A stretch of DNA of 64,000 bases. Origin: Tridacna crocea (Eukaryota > Mollusca > Bivalvia > Cardiida > Cardiidae). A program made the translations under genes and the position numbers. Below are positions 10,080-21,763 of the stretch, piece after piece (position 1 is the stretch's first letter; every line of letters starts with the position of its first letter). The stretch is taken from the NCBI GenBank assembly GCA_943736015.1, contig OX031071.1, positions 35,000,619 to 35,064,618 of the forward strand. The letters run 5' to 3'. The notes under the pieces are model-generated. The model ran no database searches. It was not told the origin of the DNA and saw nothing but the letters and a program-made list of their open reading frames with translations.

Positions 10080-10345
10080 GAAAAACATTGGAGAAAAGGG
10101 AAAAATGGTGACCATAATACTCTTCTTATTTCACAATGTTTTCAATGTTTTCAAATACAAAACCAATTATTCAGATTGAAACACAATGAAAAAAGTCTAA
10201 AATTTTGTCACATGCTAGAAATGAAGGGAAAACTAGTGACCATAATACTCTTCTCATATCATAATGTTTTCAATGCTTTCAAATACAAAACCAATTATTC
10301 AGATTGAAACATTATGAACAAAGTCTAAAATTTTGTCACATGCTA
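10080..10345. repeat. Degenerate T-MITE with 128-bp tandem duplication
   Basis: TGACCATAATACTCTTCT occurs at 10109 and 10237, each followed by a similar CAATG-TTTCAAATACAAAACC segment and AAAATTTTGTCACATGC. The first copy retains a decayed T-MITE hairpin arm (GGAGAAAAGGG). No coding capacity. Confidence 0.6.
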
Positions 10346-10850
10346 GAAAGTTAACTTCATTGTACTAATAGATTGGTGATTGACATTGCTTTAAAATTGA
10401 GGTTAGTCATACTAATGTGCTTACTATAGATCTGAACTTGATGTTTCCATTTGAAGTTCTCATCCAATATATTGGGCCATGCAGGACTCCAAAGAGTTGA
10501 ACAAGATGTAATGTTTAAAATTTTACAGCACAATCCTGAGTTTTGATGATCATAAGGACGAAGACTTTTGAAAACATTGTGGAAAATGAGAAAATGCCAA
10601 TGCATCTTCAAATAAACAATATTCAATTTTAGGGTCATATTAACATAATGATCTGCAAATGATTTCAAAATAATCAAGCCTAAAAATTACGGGTTTACCT
10701 ACAGTACTTACTGATTTCTTCAGCTAATTTAAAAGGTTAGTTTTCTTTTCTGAAGCGTTCTCTGTCATTGAAACATCACCAAAACATCTTCCATTACTTT
10801 TCCTAGCCTGCAAACTGAATTAAAAGAAACTTTCATAACACAAAAGAAAA

Positions 10851-11395
10851 GCAAGAGGGCCATGATGGCCCTGGATCGCTCATCTGAGTCAATATGCAAA
10901 ATTTCAGTCCCAGTGCATAATTCAATTTCTGACCAATTGTCAGATCAATTGAGCTTTAAATTGGCCTCGAGGGGGTCCAAAAAGAATTTCCATAAGTTAC
11001 CATAGTGACCTACTTTATCACCGTAAGTGAACCAATTTAGAACTCATCAAATATTGATCAATACAAACATTCTAACAATTTTCAAGTAAATTGAGCAAGA
11101 ATTGTGGCTTCTGTAGTGTCATTGAGGTATTTCTTTAATTTGACCTAGTGACCTAGATTATGAGCCAAGGTGACCCTATATTAAACTCATTTTAGGTTTC
11201 ATGAACAATAACACTTTAACCAATTTTTTTAAATCAAGAGACAATAAATGTGGCCTAGAAAGCCCTAAAGTTTAATAATCTCTTTAATTCGACCTAGTGA
11301 GCTAGTTCATGACCCCAGCTGACCCAAATTCAGACTCGCGTGACAAACATTCTGACAACTTTTTTAAGTCCAGTGAGTAAAAATTTCTGGGCATT
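10851..11395 (+). mobile_element. GAGGGCCATGATGGCCC-type dispersed repeat
   Basis: Begins GCAAGAGGGCCATGATGGCCC and GGATCGCTCATCTG, the same head as the elements at 16208, 32955 and 39871, but with a different body containing repeated GACCTAGTGA words. Non-coding; end approximate. Confidence 0.55.
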
Positions 11396-11883
11396 CGATC
11401 CCCTCCCCTCCTTTTGCTATTTCTCAGGTATTGTCTGGCTTTTCCTGCCATTTTCCCGGGTTTTTTTTTTTTGTGTGTGTTTTTTTTGTTTTGTTTTTTT
11501 ATGGTAATCGGTCAGACCTACATGTACTTTTAAATCGAGAAAACAAACCAAATCCGGGTATTATGGTGTTACAATAGGTGCATGATAACTTGGTAAGTAT
11601 TTCATTATGTACAACACATTGTACATCGAAGCATTAAACCCCTATTTGCCACAGATTGAGTCATCATATATTAATGGGGTAACTTATGATTGCCATATCC
11701 CATCAGAATTAAAATGGAAAACACCTGGCGGGGCTAATTTCTGTATAACAACATCTTTCGTATTTCTATACAATAATCAGGATGGTTAAACCAAGAATCC
11801 ATCAAACCTTGTAAAAAGTTCTGTATCCCTAACCTGGCCTAACTGGAAATGCTAGGGACACACATCCTTACCCATAGCCTGGC

Positions 11884-12003
11884 AGGCTAGACCCAGAAGC
11901 TAGAGGCACAGATTCGTACCCCTAGACACTTCCATAATAATACAGGCTAGACCCAGAGGCTAGAGGCACGGATCCGTACCCCTAGACACTTCCATAATAA
12001 AAC
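11884..12003. repeat. Two-copy 60-bp tandem repeat
   Basis: GGCTAGACCCAGA...CTTCCATAATAA is repeated with exactly 60-bp spacing and only a few substitutions. Confidence 0.85.
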
Positions 12004-14063
12004 AGACAAGAAAATTATAATATTCTTAAAGTTCTACACCTGAAATAGTGCAACTTATACAATAAAACCATTACAATAGCATGACAAGCACAACAAGTGA
12101 ACTAACCATGCCCTATTTCATTTTTCTGTCTGCAAATGCTGTTAATATGGATCAGTCTAGAATTGTGTCTGGTAAAGAGTTTAAACATGTGCTTTCTTAG
12201 AGGATATACAGTTTAAAATAAATACTTTCTCTGAATATTTAATGATGAACATAAGAGCAGCAGGCACGTAAAAACCAAGGCTTGTTTGGGAAAGGGTTAA
12301 TGATGTACATAAGAGCATCACTCTGACAAAAAAGTGTTTGAAACATTCCTGTAGTACATCATACCAAACATAATACCTAGCAAGTTATCACATAATAATG
12401 GTTCCATAGAAATAATTTTGTCCAGAAACCAATGGATCACAAGGTAGAATGATCCCTTGGCATGCAGAAAATTTAGTTAAGGCAAAAATGTTCAGTTCAT
12501 GTCAGCTCGCACAGTATGTGCTGACTGAAAGGAGTCAAAACTTTTTGCAGATGCATTAAACCCCCTTCTCACATAGCATGCCTATCATGATTGACTAAAA
12601 CAGACCATTTGAGTAACAATCCCTTACTCAGTGTTTGTACACTGATGATTTAGTAGAATTTGAGCAAGTTGTCCGGCCAAAATAACATTCACATGAAACT
12701 GGGTCGGCATACAAATTGGAGTGCAACAATATATTTAACCAAAGCTCCAAATACAGGGAGTGAATTTTATATCAAAATTGAACAGATACGTTATTCTCCA
12801 TTACACCCAATGTAGGCACTCAACTTAGAGTTTGGAAGAGAAATTATGAAATAATGGATTTAGAATACCTTCACTTCCTCTAATCTGGAGCTATTTAACT
12901 ATTATACCTTGACATGTCCACCTTGACCTACAGGCAGCACTACTCCAATTATTGGGCAAACATCAAGAGCCGTCAACTAGAATAATGTAATACATGTATG
13001 GACTATTAAAACTAATAGCCTTCTACAACAAAATGGAGGAAGAAAATTCCTACCATACATCATTTAAATACCCAGTGGCTGCCAAAGTTAACTATAACTA
13101 TATCGTTAAAAGCCGGAACTGTGCAGTAAAAAATTAAAATGCATAAAGATATAAATCGTACCATTTAAAAGTACAGAAAGTTTTGTGACGATGACAATCT
13201 GTAATTGTGCTGTAGGTGTAAGCTTAGTTGCTTGCAGGAAAATGGAATTCCAAACTAGGTAGAAAGGTTTCTGGTTGCTCTAGAATGTGTTTCCATTTTA
13301 ATCTGGTTTTATTATTTATTTATTTCCTAGCAACTAACACTTGAACCCACTGTATAGTGACAGATTGCCATCTTCACAATAACCTTTATATTTGAACCAA
13401 ATTTAAATGCATGTTCATACCTCCATTATGTACTTTTAGCAACTGCTGGGACTTTAATACAAGTGATTCTTGAAATTATGGTTTGCAACATGTAATCAAT
13501 CGCTATGATGAATGTTGAATAAAATGTAATTAATTAACTTTTTTCCCCACAACAAAATTTTACTTTGTTTAAATTTAAAGTATTTCTAGACAACAAATTA
13601 AATGTGGAGAACACAATTCAGTTTGTCTATGAATGAATACAGTATATTAAAACAAAATGGAAAAAGGAGACAAAGTTTGCTTTTTTGCAAAAAATATGCA
13701 AAGGAGGAAAAGGTGTTTCCCTCATGGTCATTTGAGATTTGTGGTAAAGGTTGACCTCCGATTATTCAGTTTAAAAACTAAATTATTACAAAAAGACCCT
13801 AAAAATTTGACAAGAAAAAAAATCATTATCATCAGTACACTTTCATAAATGTTTGCCCTTTCAACACCGTAGAGACAAACAACTGACATTTTTCATCAGT
13901 TAAACAAACCATTACAGGTTTTCACTAACCTTTCTTAATGCCATCCTTTATAAGTCCTGTTGTGAAGAATTTTCAATATTTCAAATTACTGCAATTATCT
14001 TAACTATGCCATATATCCATTCAATGGTACTGACTGAATCTAGAATTAGACCAAGAATGCTGC
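12004..14063. other. Intergenic or intronic; scattered repeat debris only
   Basis: Contains a GCAGGCTGATC-type relic with TTTTTGCAGATGCATTAA at ~12470-12590 and a fragment of the GGCACTCA inverted-repeat family at ~12790-12870. A long AT-rich remainder (12900-14060) shows nothing I can name. Confidence 0.4.
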
Positions 14064-14067
14064 TTAA

Positions 14068-14341
14068 CTCGTTATCAAATGACACATTTTTGGACAGGAT
14101 CAAATTCAAAGCATCTGCAGACAACAAATTAAATCTCGTGAATGTTATTGTTTCTGACCTCGATAGGGTAGAAAACTATTTTTGAGAAAAGGAGAAAATG
14201 CTAGTTACCAGCATTTTCTCCTTTTCCAACATTTTTTTTACCCTTTTACAAAGGAATAGCATGATAAGCCATAGTGAAGATGTAGTCTGCAAATGCTTTT
14301 AATTTTGAAAAGGTTAAAATTTTGCCAATTGGTAAAAGAGA
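14068..14341. mobile_element. T-MITE variant with both ends of the same type
   Basis: TTAA at 14064-14067 precedes CTCGTTATCAAATGAC. The hairpin GGAGAAAATGCTAGT/ACCAGCATTTTCTCC is centred near 14206. Both outer segments carry the TCTGCAAATGC/GCATCTGCAGA side of the family, so the copy is more symmetrical than normal. Confidence 0.55.
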
Positions 14342-14344
14342 TTA

Positions 14345-14549
14345 CTCTTTATCTGGTTTCAACAAAATTAATCTAAGGAAAAAGTGTTTTGATACTTTGT
14401 TGAAAAAAGAAAAAGTACTGTAACCAGCATTTTCTTTTTTTTCCACAAGGTTTTTTACACTTTCACGGATAACTATCATCTTTTCAACTAAATTTTAATA
14501 TGTCATCTGCATTTTCGACGTCTAAAATTCTGCAGTTTGGTAAAGATTT
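14345..14549. mobile_element. Decayed T-MITE copy
   Basis: Hairpin remnant GAAAAAGTACTGTAACCAGC near 14417, followed by the family's right end with GTCATCTGCA and CTAAAATTCTGCAGTTTGG. Confidence 0.5.
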
Positions 14550-14741
14550 AAAGCTGGAAGAGTTATCCTTCACTTCACTAGAGGAATAGCTAGGGTCGCA
14601 AACATGAAATAAAATTGACTGCAATTGAAATGCTGACTTGTCTAGTAAGCCAGTTTCTGTGCAGCTTAATTCAGCTTATAATATACATTATATGTGACAA
14701 AAATAAGTCAAATCCTTCATAAAATAAAATAATATAGCTAC

Positions 14742-14868
14742 CTCCATTGAATGGACTTCATCTGGACTATGAGTAAGCTGGTATGGTACTGTAGTACCAA
14801 TGTTTAACAAGTTATAAACACTCTGGGTTTCTGCATCAACTGATGTCAACCGGTACATGACCAACCTC
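14742..14868 (-). CDS. Internal exon of an unrecognised gene
   Basis: On the minus strand TTTTGTAG precedes a 127-base open stretch that ends GGAG followed by GTAGCT. One base plus 42 codons reads RLVMYRLTSVDAETQSV...LTHSPDEVHSME; the frame continues past the donor only as AT-rich filler. The composition (balanced residues, biased third positions) looks like real coding sequence. I do not recognise the family. It ends in phase 0. It does not join in frame with 18850-18932, so an exon between them is missing or they belong to different genes. Confidence 0.45.
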
Positions 14869-14896
14869 CTACAAAATACCAAATCACAGTGCTGGG

Positions 14897-15003
14897 GCAG
14901 TATTCACCAACCGTGTTTTAAGAACACCTTTTCATTCATTGTCCAAGATATCGTAAATTTGAATTCTGATTGGCTATAACATTTGAATACGGACCACTGG
15001 GCA
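14897..15003. mobile_element. MITE of the GTATTCACCAACC family
   Basis: GGGCAGTATTCACCAACC on the left and TTTGAATACGGACCACTGG on the right, with CTGATTGGCTA in the middle. The complete relative is at 53092-53239. Confidence 0.6.
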
Positions 15004-15745
15004 GTATTCACTGACCATTATTAAGTCAATTTGAAATTACATTCTAAATTTCATTTTTTAACATCAAAAAGCTATTTAAAAAAAGAGTTGTCATTGACAA
15101 ATTATGCTCCTTGAACAGGTCTCTTGTTTAGGAAAGTGAAGGCTGTCGGTAAATAGTTGGTCATCGGAGAGGAGGGTGTGGTTGAAACAGGATACTTGTG
15201 TTTGGTCCCGTCTGCTAAACTGCATTTGCAATGTTCAAATAATTAAATAAGGAAAGGGGCATAACTCTTGCAGCAGTAGAGTAAAACTTCCCGTCAGTGT
15301 GAACAATCTGTAAATCAAACATTACTTTTAAAGTAATGGCAAAATTGTCAAAATCAGATAAACATTTTATAATTTTTGTGTTTGAGTTTGTCATTAGGCC
15401 CTCTTTTTCTATAACGCAGCTTAGTATAAATCAGAAAGATGTAACTAGTACTGTCACAAAAGTGCAGCATACCTCAACAAAGCACTGTGTCACGGAACAA
15501 GTGTCATTTTATAACTAACTGTTATGCTCCAGACCAAAAACGAAATTAAAAATAAAATTTACAAAGTGAAATAACTCTATAACCAGTAGGAATAGAGTTA
15601 CGTTTCTTGTACACCGCACTTCTCGTTAATGAGGCCTATCTGTATATGAAGTTTGAAGTCACTAGGTTTTTTTAATTCTTTGATCGTTTTATTCACTCGT
15701 TTGTACAGCATACAAAACAGAAATAATTTGTCCTCATTTTCAATC
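15004..15745. other. Intergenic; nothing recognised
   Basis: AT-rich, short reading frames only, no repeat boundary that I can define apart from a second partial GTATTCACTGACC terminus at ~15004-15020. Confidence 0.4.
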
Positions 15746-15749
15746 TTAA

Positions 15750-15966
15750 CCCGTTACCACCAGCAAAATTTTAATATTCAAATTGAAAGCATTTGCAGAC
15801 GACAATTTCAAAGTGGCTAAAATGGTGCAATTTTGCTTTGATAAGGTAGAAAACTTTGTGAAAAAAGGAGAAAATGTTGGTTACCAGCATTTTCTCCTTT
15901 TCCCGTAATGTTTTCAGAAGGCTTCTTCTTCAGGGGTGTTAAAAGTGGTCATTGTCTGGTAAACGC
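15750..15966 (-). mobile_element. T-MITE, complete, inverted
   Basis: TTAA at 15746-15749 and 15967-15970 flank CCCGTTACCACCAGC... and ...TGTCTGGTAAACGC. The central hairpin (GGAGAAAATGTTGGT/ACCAGCATTTTCTCC) is centred near 15876. The GCATTTGCAGACGAC side is on the left, so orientation is opposite to 54137-54356. Confidence 0.75.
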
Positions 15967-16035
15967 TTAAACGACAACAGTGATTGTTTGGAAGGCTTCA
16001 AAAACACATCAACTTTCTATCCGTCCTAAACTGTG

Positions 16036-16171
16036 TAATCCTGCTGCCATCAGGGACAGCATTTGGCACGGAGATATACAGTAGTCCTGCTGCCATCAGG
16101 GACAGCATTTGGCACGAAGATATACAGTAGTCCTGCTGCCATCAGGGACAGCATTTGGCACGAAGATATAC
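16036..16171. repeat. Three-copy 46-bp tandem repeat
   Basis: CCTGCTGCCATCAGGGACAG starts at 16040, 16086 and 16132, a perfect 46-bp period with one base change between unit 1 and the others. Very young array. Confidence 0.9.
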
Positions 16172-16207
16172 AAATGATTGTGTCACAAAATAGGGATGGA
16201 ATGGATT

Positions 16208-17808
16208 AACAAGAGGGCCAAGATGGCCCTGGATCGCTCACCTGAATTTTTGAGATGACCATAGTCTATTTTTTTTTTGAGGTATTGAAACATTGGAACC
16301 AAATTTATAATTTTGCCTAGCAATTTTCAAAAGGTCACCTGTAAAAGTTATTTCGAAATCTGACCATCAGTTTCAAAAAGAAGAATTTTTAAGAATTCTT
16401 CATTTCTGTATAAGAGCAAGTAGCCCCCATCCGCGAGAGCCATGTTTCTTGATGGATCAAAATTTACGAACAAGTTTTGAAAAGGGTCACCCAAGGAACA
16501 TCTCCCTGAAATAATTTCAAAATCTGACCAGGGGTTTCAGAGAAAGAGAATTTTAAAGAATTTCATCATGTCCATATGGTGCAAGTAGCCCCCATTCACA
16601 AGAGCCATGTTTCTTGATAGATCAAAATTATATGTACAGCTTTTGGAAAGGGTCACCCAAGGAACATCTCTGTCAGATTATTTTAAAATCTGACAACGGG
16701 TTTCAGAGAAGAAGAATTTTCAAGAATTTCTTCATTTCCATAAAGTGCAAGTAGCCCCCATTCACTAGAGCCATGTTTCTTGGCCAATCAAAATTTTGCG
16801 AACAATTCTAGAAAAGGGTCACCCAAGGAACATCTCTGTGAAATTATTTCAAAATCTGTCCAGCCATTTCAGAGAAGAAGAATTTTCAAGAATTTCTTCA
16901 TTTCTACAGTATATAGTGCAAGTAGCCCCCATTCACCAGAGCCATGTTTCTTGACCAATCAAAATTTCGCGAACAATTTTTGAAAAGGGTAACCCAAGGA
17001 ACAAGTCTGTGAAATTATTTCAAAATCTAACCAGCTATTTCAGAGAAGAAGAATTTTTAAGAATTTCTTCATTTCTGTATAGTGCAAGAAGCCCCCATTC
17101 ACCAGAGCCATGTTTCTTGACCAATCAAAATTTCGCGAACAATTTTTTAAAAGGGTCACCCAAGGAACAACTCTGTGAAATTATTTCAAAATCTCACCAG
17201 CGGTTTCAGAGAAGAAGAATTTTTAAGAATTCCTTCATTTTTGTATAGTGCAAGAAGCCCCCATTCACCAGAGCCACATTTTTTGACGGATCAAAATTTC
17301 ACGAACAATTTTTGAAAAGGGTCACCCAAGGAACATATCTGTGAAATTATTTCAAAATCCGACCAGCGGTTTCAGAGGAGAAGATTTTTAAAGAATTCCT
17401 TCATTTCTGTATAGTGCAAGAAGCCCCCATTCACCAGAGCCACATTTTTTGACAAATCAAAATTTCACGAACAATTTTTGAAAAGGGTCACCCAAGGAAC
17501 ATATCTGTGAAATTATTTCAAAATCCGACCAGCGGTTTCAGAGGTGAAGATTTTTAAAGAATTTGCAAAAAAATTCCATTTCGTTGCCATGGCAACCAGA
17601 GTTTTTGATGGAATCAAATTCTGTGAACAACTTTTAAAGAGGACCTCCCAAGGAACATTCCTGCCAAGTTTGGTCCAAATCCGCTTAGCGGTTTAGGAGT
17701 AGTTGATGTTTAAAGAATTGTTGACGACGCACGACGGACGACGCACGACGGACACCGGGTGATCCTAAAAGCTCCCCTTGAGCACGTTGTGCTCAGGTGA
17801 GCTAAAAA
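16208..17808 (+). mobile_element. Modular dispersed element, seven ~166-bp modules
   Basis: The head is ACAAGAGGGCCAAGATGGCC followed by GGATCGCTCACCTGA; the tail ends CTTGAGCACGTTGTGCTC then AGGTGAGCTAAAAA. CTCACCTGA and TCAGGTGAG at the ends are inverted repeats. Between them about seven modules share GCCCCCATTCACCAGAGCC, GGATCAAAATTT, GGGTCACCCAAGGAACA and GGTTTCAGAGAAGAAG. Sister copies at 32955 and 39871 have three and six modules. The layout resembles bivalve non-autonomous elements with internal satellite-like cores, such as the pearl/CvA group (comparison from knowledge, not proven here). Confidence 0.75.
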
Positions 17809-17814
17809 ATAGAC

Positions 17815-18020
17815 TCAACATTGCCAGCATTTTCTACATTTCCCCCAGTGTTTTCTATCCTCCAGGGACAAACTCTACCATTTGACCAACATTTAATGTC
17901 ATCTGCAACTACTTTGAATTCAGACTAGTATTTTGTCATTTGGGGAAAGATTGAATGCATCCTCAGAAAGTATTGACAGTGGTCAGCCTACACAGTCCTC
18001 TCCGGCTGATCCAAACTTTT
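17815..18020. repeat. Decayed T-MITE half plus GCAGGCTGATC-type relic
   Basis: CAACATTGCCAGCATTTTCT and the following TGTTTTCTATCC are one arm and flank of the T-MITE. At 17985-18020 CCTACACAGTCCTCTCC and GGCTGATCC are a decayed piece of the other family. Confidence 0.4.
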
Positions 18021-18849
18021 CTTTCGCTTTAAATGTTCTGCATATCAAAGAATTATTCTACCTCATAATTCAACCAGATTTTAAACAAAACTTTACTCAT
18101 ATCATGTGACAACTTGCTAACAAAACCCATATCATGTGACAACTTGCTTGCTATAATATTTTACAATGACGCATCCCCTTTATCCCAGAGCATCGTTATA
18201 AATATGTATATTTCATACCTTTACAACATCCCTTCTTCTTACAATGAGTGTCATGAACACAACTATCCTTTGTTTTTCTATACTGTATTTTCCAGCCTTT
18301 TTCTGTAAAACAAAATTTTACTTTGTGATTCACAAACATTTAATCCTATACTTATTATCAAAGAATTCCCCAGACATTTTTTCCCCAAAACGTTATTGCG
18401 AGATAGTCTTGTGCATGTCTTGGCTACGTTAACTTTCCAGTCAGAGTTTTTAAGTTGTATTAGGGACATTACTGTGTCAGAATATTTTGAGCCTTATCTG
18501 CTCCTCTAGTCAGGTTTGCCTTTTTGACAGTTCACAAACAGCCAAAAGTTCGAGTTTTTTTTTCTTCAGTCATGACAAAAACATGTGTGATTGCCAAAGT
18601 TTTCCAAGACAAAAGAGGTATGACAGCCAAGCTAATGACTGAATGGTGTTTTACACCACTTTCAACACTCTATCAGTCACAATGAAAGCTCAAATATCCA
18701 AGGACTTCCTGGGTTTTAGGCTAAGGTTCTTGCTAAAGGACATTCCCGTTGAACCAAAGGCTTCCAGCTTCAGTCCTATGCTTTTAAAACAACTTAGCCA
18801 CGCAGGACCCCCAGGCTTATGAAAGCTATCCATGACCAATACAACTCAC
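18021..18849. other. Probable intron or intergenic; possible SINE relic
   Basis: A 25-bp segment is locally duplicated near 18085-18145 (CATATCATGTGACAACTTGC). At ~18640-18830 TGTTTTACACCACTTTCAAC and a downstream segment resemble the SINE body at 6955-7166 but the tRNA head is decayed. Confidence 0.35.
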
Positions 18850-18932
18850 CTGCTTCATCTCTACATATAGGCTGATATCTTGTTAACAAATCATTTCTTT
18901 CGTCATCAAACACAGACAGGCCTGTATTTGGT
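18850..18932 (-). CDS. Internal exon of an unrecognised gene
   Basis: On the minus strand GTTTTGTTTCAG leads into an 83-base open block ending GAAGCAG, followed by GTGAGT, a consensus donor. Only one of three frames is open and reads PNTGLSVFDDERNDLLTRYQ then PICRDEA. Both splice signals are strong, which makes this the best of the unassigned exons. I do not recognise the family. Confidence 0.5.
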
Positions 18933-19201
18933 CTGAAACAAAACAAAAATAATCAACAAAACACTACATTTCTTCCTTTGTCAAAAACACACTGGCTAGT
19001 ATTTTGTCGAAAAAAAAAACTGTACTAGGCAAACTTTACCGATATTATGACAAATTAAGATCTCCGACAAATGCAAAATAGATTTGGTTCTGTTAAAAGC
19101 ACTGAATTGGGATTAATCAAAATATGGGCATTACACTTTGAATAAACAAACTTGAAACTGGTAAAATCGTATTTTATTTGTTTGGCAGAAAAAGGAGTTA
19201 A

Positions 19202-19422
19202 CCCTTTTCCAAACAATACAGAGCCTGAACAACCATAGCGGACAATGCTTTTAAAACCACTGTGGGAAAAGGAAAACTACCTGTAATCAGCATTAAATTT
19301 TGTTCTATTTTCCCAATATTTTCTGGCCTATCAAAGACAAGCCTTATCTTTTCCACTACAGTTGTTGTCTGCAAATGCTTTGAAACTGGACAAGTCTAGA
19401 ATTTTGTTGTTTGGAGAAGAAT
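19202..19422 (+). mobile_element. T-MITE, decayed hairpin
   Basis: TTAA at 19198-19201 precedes CCCTTTTCCAAACAATAC. The hairpin arm TGTGGGAAAAGGAAAAC is present but its partner is eroded. The right end, with TTGTCTGCAAATGCTTTG and ATTTTGTTGTTTGGAGAAG, ends in TTGA rather than TTAA. Confidence 0.65.
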
Positions 19423-19559
19423 TGACCTCCAAGCCCTTATTTCTCAACCCAAGACTATAATCTACCTTGCGATTCTAAAGAGATGGGTTAAATTTTCTTT
19501 CTGTGTGGCTAGAATATACATTCTCTTTCCCCAAACATCTCTCTTGGAAATTTAAAAAC

Positions 19560-19642
19560 CATTCTGTTTCTGTAGATGAAGATCAGCCCTGACCACAGCT
19601 TGTTCCCAACTCCTTACACGATCAATGTTTAGCTCCACAAGT
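19560..19642 (-). CDS. Possible exon of an unrecognised gene
   Basis: TTTCTCTTACAG is a good acceptor on the minus strand and is followed by 83 open bases reading LVELNIDRVRSWEQAVVRAD. The only nearby donor (ATG then GTTTTTAA) is poor, and the phase does not fit 18850-18932. Low confidence; could be a decayed exon. Confidence 0.25.
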
Positions 19643-19789
19643 CTGTAAGAGAAATAAATCTTACTCAATTTTTTACAATCATGCCAACATTTTGGAAACG
19701 TTTACATTGAAGATAATTACAGGCAACAGATTCTACATCATTTTATACATGACGCTATGATTGATGAGATCATTTGTCTTGGTAAAAGC

Positions 19790-20061
19790 TACATTTTGGA
19801 ATTGTCAGAATTGAAAGCAATTGCAGATAACCAACTTTATATATTAATTGATGAAATTGTTGAGGAAAAGGTGGAAAACATTATCCAAAAAGCACATAAT
19901 ACTGCTGATCAACTGCTGATCAACATTTTGGAATTGTCAGAATTGAAAGCAAATTGCAGGTAACAAACTTTATATATTAATTGATGAAATTGTTGAGGAA
20001 AAGGTGGAAAACATTATCCAAAGAGCACATAATACTGCTGATCAACTGCTGATCAACATTT
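19790..20061. repeat. 132-bp tandem duplication inside a T-MITE relic
   Basis: GGAATTGTCAGAATTGAAAG occurs at 19798 and 19930 and the following ~130 bp is nearly identical in both units. Words such as GAAAGCAA-TTGCAG and GTGGAAAACATTATCC mark it as T-MITE-derived. Each unit contains the near-palindrome TGCTGATCAACTGCTGATCA. Confidence 0.75.
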
Positions 20062-20113
20062 TCTCTTTATCAAACATTTTTTTTCAAAAGCCCTTTTTCT
20101 CTGGTTTGTTTAA

Positions 20114-20333
20114 CGCATTACCACACAATCCCTACTTTTGACAACCCCGAGATAGAACCCCTTAGAAAACATTGTGGGAAAAGGAGAAAATGCTGGTAAC
20201 CTGCATTTTCTTCTTTTTCCACTATGTTTCTACTCTTCACAAAACAAATTTCAAATTTTCAGTCACTTTTATTTTGTGGTCTGCAAATGCTTTCGATTGG
20301 GACAAGCCTAAAACAATGTCGTTCGGTAATAAG
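20114..20333 (+). mobile_element. T-MITE, near complete
   Basis: TTAA at 20110-20113, left end CGCATTACCACACAATCCC, hairpin GGAGAAAATGCTGGT/ACCTGCATTTTCTTC centred near 20197, right end CTGCAAATGCTTTCG...GTCGTTCGGTAATAAG. The right TTAA has decayed. Confidence 0.75.
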
Positions 20334-20370
20334 TAAAAACAAAATTGTAGTGTATTAAGAATTACAGTAA

Positions 20371-21597
20371 AAGCTCTAGGCAGCCATGAGGGCCTTGTAT
20401 CGCTCCCATGGCTAATAAGTAAAAACACTACAAGCCAAACATTACAATATTTGACCAATTGGTTTTAAACTTGATAACATACAAAAATTTTTCTATCTAA
20501 TCCTACAAGAAAATTGTGACCCCTGGGCAAAGCCAATTTTGACTGCAAAGCTATAATTATTTGAATCCTGCTGGGGGTCCACAATATAAAGCCCCATACC
20601 AAGTAATACAGTTCTAGAATGTGTGGTTATAAACAAGTAGATTTTCAAAGTTTTCTCAATAAAAGGCCCTGTAAAACATGAAACCCATAAGACAGAGCTA
20701 ATTTAGTAGCCCTTGTCTTTATTATGGTTAGTAACATGATGACTTAGAAAGTTTTCACAAAAACAGCCAATTTAAAACTTGTGACCCCTAGTGTGGGGAC
20801 AAACTTGACCCCAAGGCTATAATTTGGGCCCTCTTAGTAGAAGCCCACTAGGTAAAGCTACATGCAAAATTTGGTAACCCTAGGCCTTATGGTTAAGTAC
20901 AAGTAGATTTTTAAAAAAATTCCAAGCCCATGTAAAAACTTGTGACCCCCAGGACAAGGCCAAATTTAACACCAGGGCTTTAATTTGGGCGCCTTTAGTA
21001 GACAACCACTTGGTAAAGCTAGATGCAAAATTAAGAAACCCTAGGCTGTATGGCTAGGTACCAGAAGGATTTTAAAGCTTTCCCTATATAAGCCGATAAA
21101 AGTTGTAACCCCCGGGTCCGGCCAAATTTGACCGTTGGGCTATCATTTGAGCACTACTAGTAGACAACCACTTGATAAAGATACATGCAACATTTGGTAG
21201 CCCTAGGCCCTATGGCTAGGTACCAGGACTTTAAAATTTTCCCTATATAAGCCCATACAAAACTTTAGACCCCCCGGGGTGTGGCCAAATTTGACCCCAG
21301 GGCTATTATTTGAAGGAACTTGGTAGAAGTCTCCTAGATAAAGCTACATGACGAATTTGGTAGCCCTAGGCCTTACAGTTTCAGAGAAGAAGATTAAAAA
21401 AAATATATATATATTTTTCAGTCTTGTTGCCATGGCAACCAGAGTTTTTGAAGGAATAAAATTATTTCAAAGAATTCCGAAGAGGACTATGGCAAGATCA
21501 TTTCTGTGAAGTTTCATCAAAATTGGATGAGTAGTTTCAGAGAAGAAGATATTTGAAATAAAAGTTAATGCACGGACGGACGGACAATTAAACTGGC
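20371..21597 (+). mobile_element. Modular dispersed element with GTGACCCC modules
   Basis: Head AGCCATGAGGGCC then TGTATCGCTCCC; body of ~155-165-bp modules each with TTGTGACCCCx, AGGCTATAATTTG, GTAAAGCTACATGCAAAATT and CCCTAGGCC-TATGG; tail with TTGCCATGGCAACCAGAG, GTTTCAGAGAAGAAGAT and CGGACGGACGGAC. Same architecture as 16208-17808 but a different module sequence. Non-coding. Confidence 0.65.
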
Positions 21598-21679
21598 GTC
21601 TGCAAATGCTTCCAATTTGGACTGGTCTAAAATTTTGTCGTGTGGTAAAGGGTTAACCCCAAAGTTCCACATAAAGGAA

Positions 21680-21755
21680 CTGATGGTGTTCTGAATTCAT
21701 TGTTTCTCTGGCAAACTCTATAATGTGGGTACTCTTTAGAGCTGTCCCATCAAGT
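21680..21755. repeat. Half copy of the GGGTACTCATTAG inverted-repeat family
   Basis: AATGTGGGTACTCTTTAGAG matches one arm of the hairpin element at 23625-23812. Truncated. Confidence 0.45.
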
Positions 21756-21763
21756 GAAATTAA

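Noticed and set aside
10700..10815. Minus-strand exon before 9819-9867
   Set aside because: A good donor (ATCA then GTAAGT) exists, but every frame across the block has stops; at most a tiny exon after TTAAATTAG could be used.
16036..17808. CRISPR-like array
   Set aside because: Spacers are not unique, units are contiguous tandem modules, and the genome is eukaryotic.
19560..19642. Continuation of PSMD14 (the segment after JAMM)
   Set aside because: The frame begins RL and loosely resembles the family segment, but the exon boundary and phase are wrong and residues do not align.
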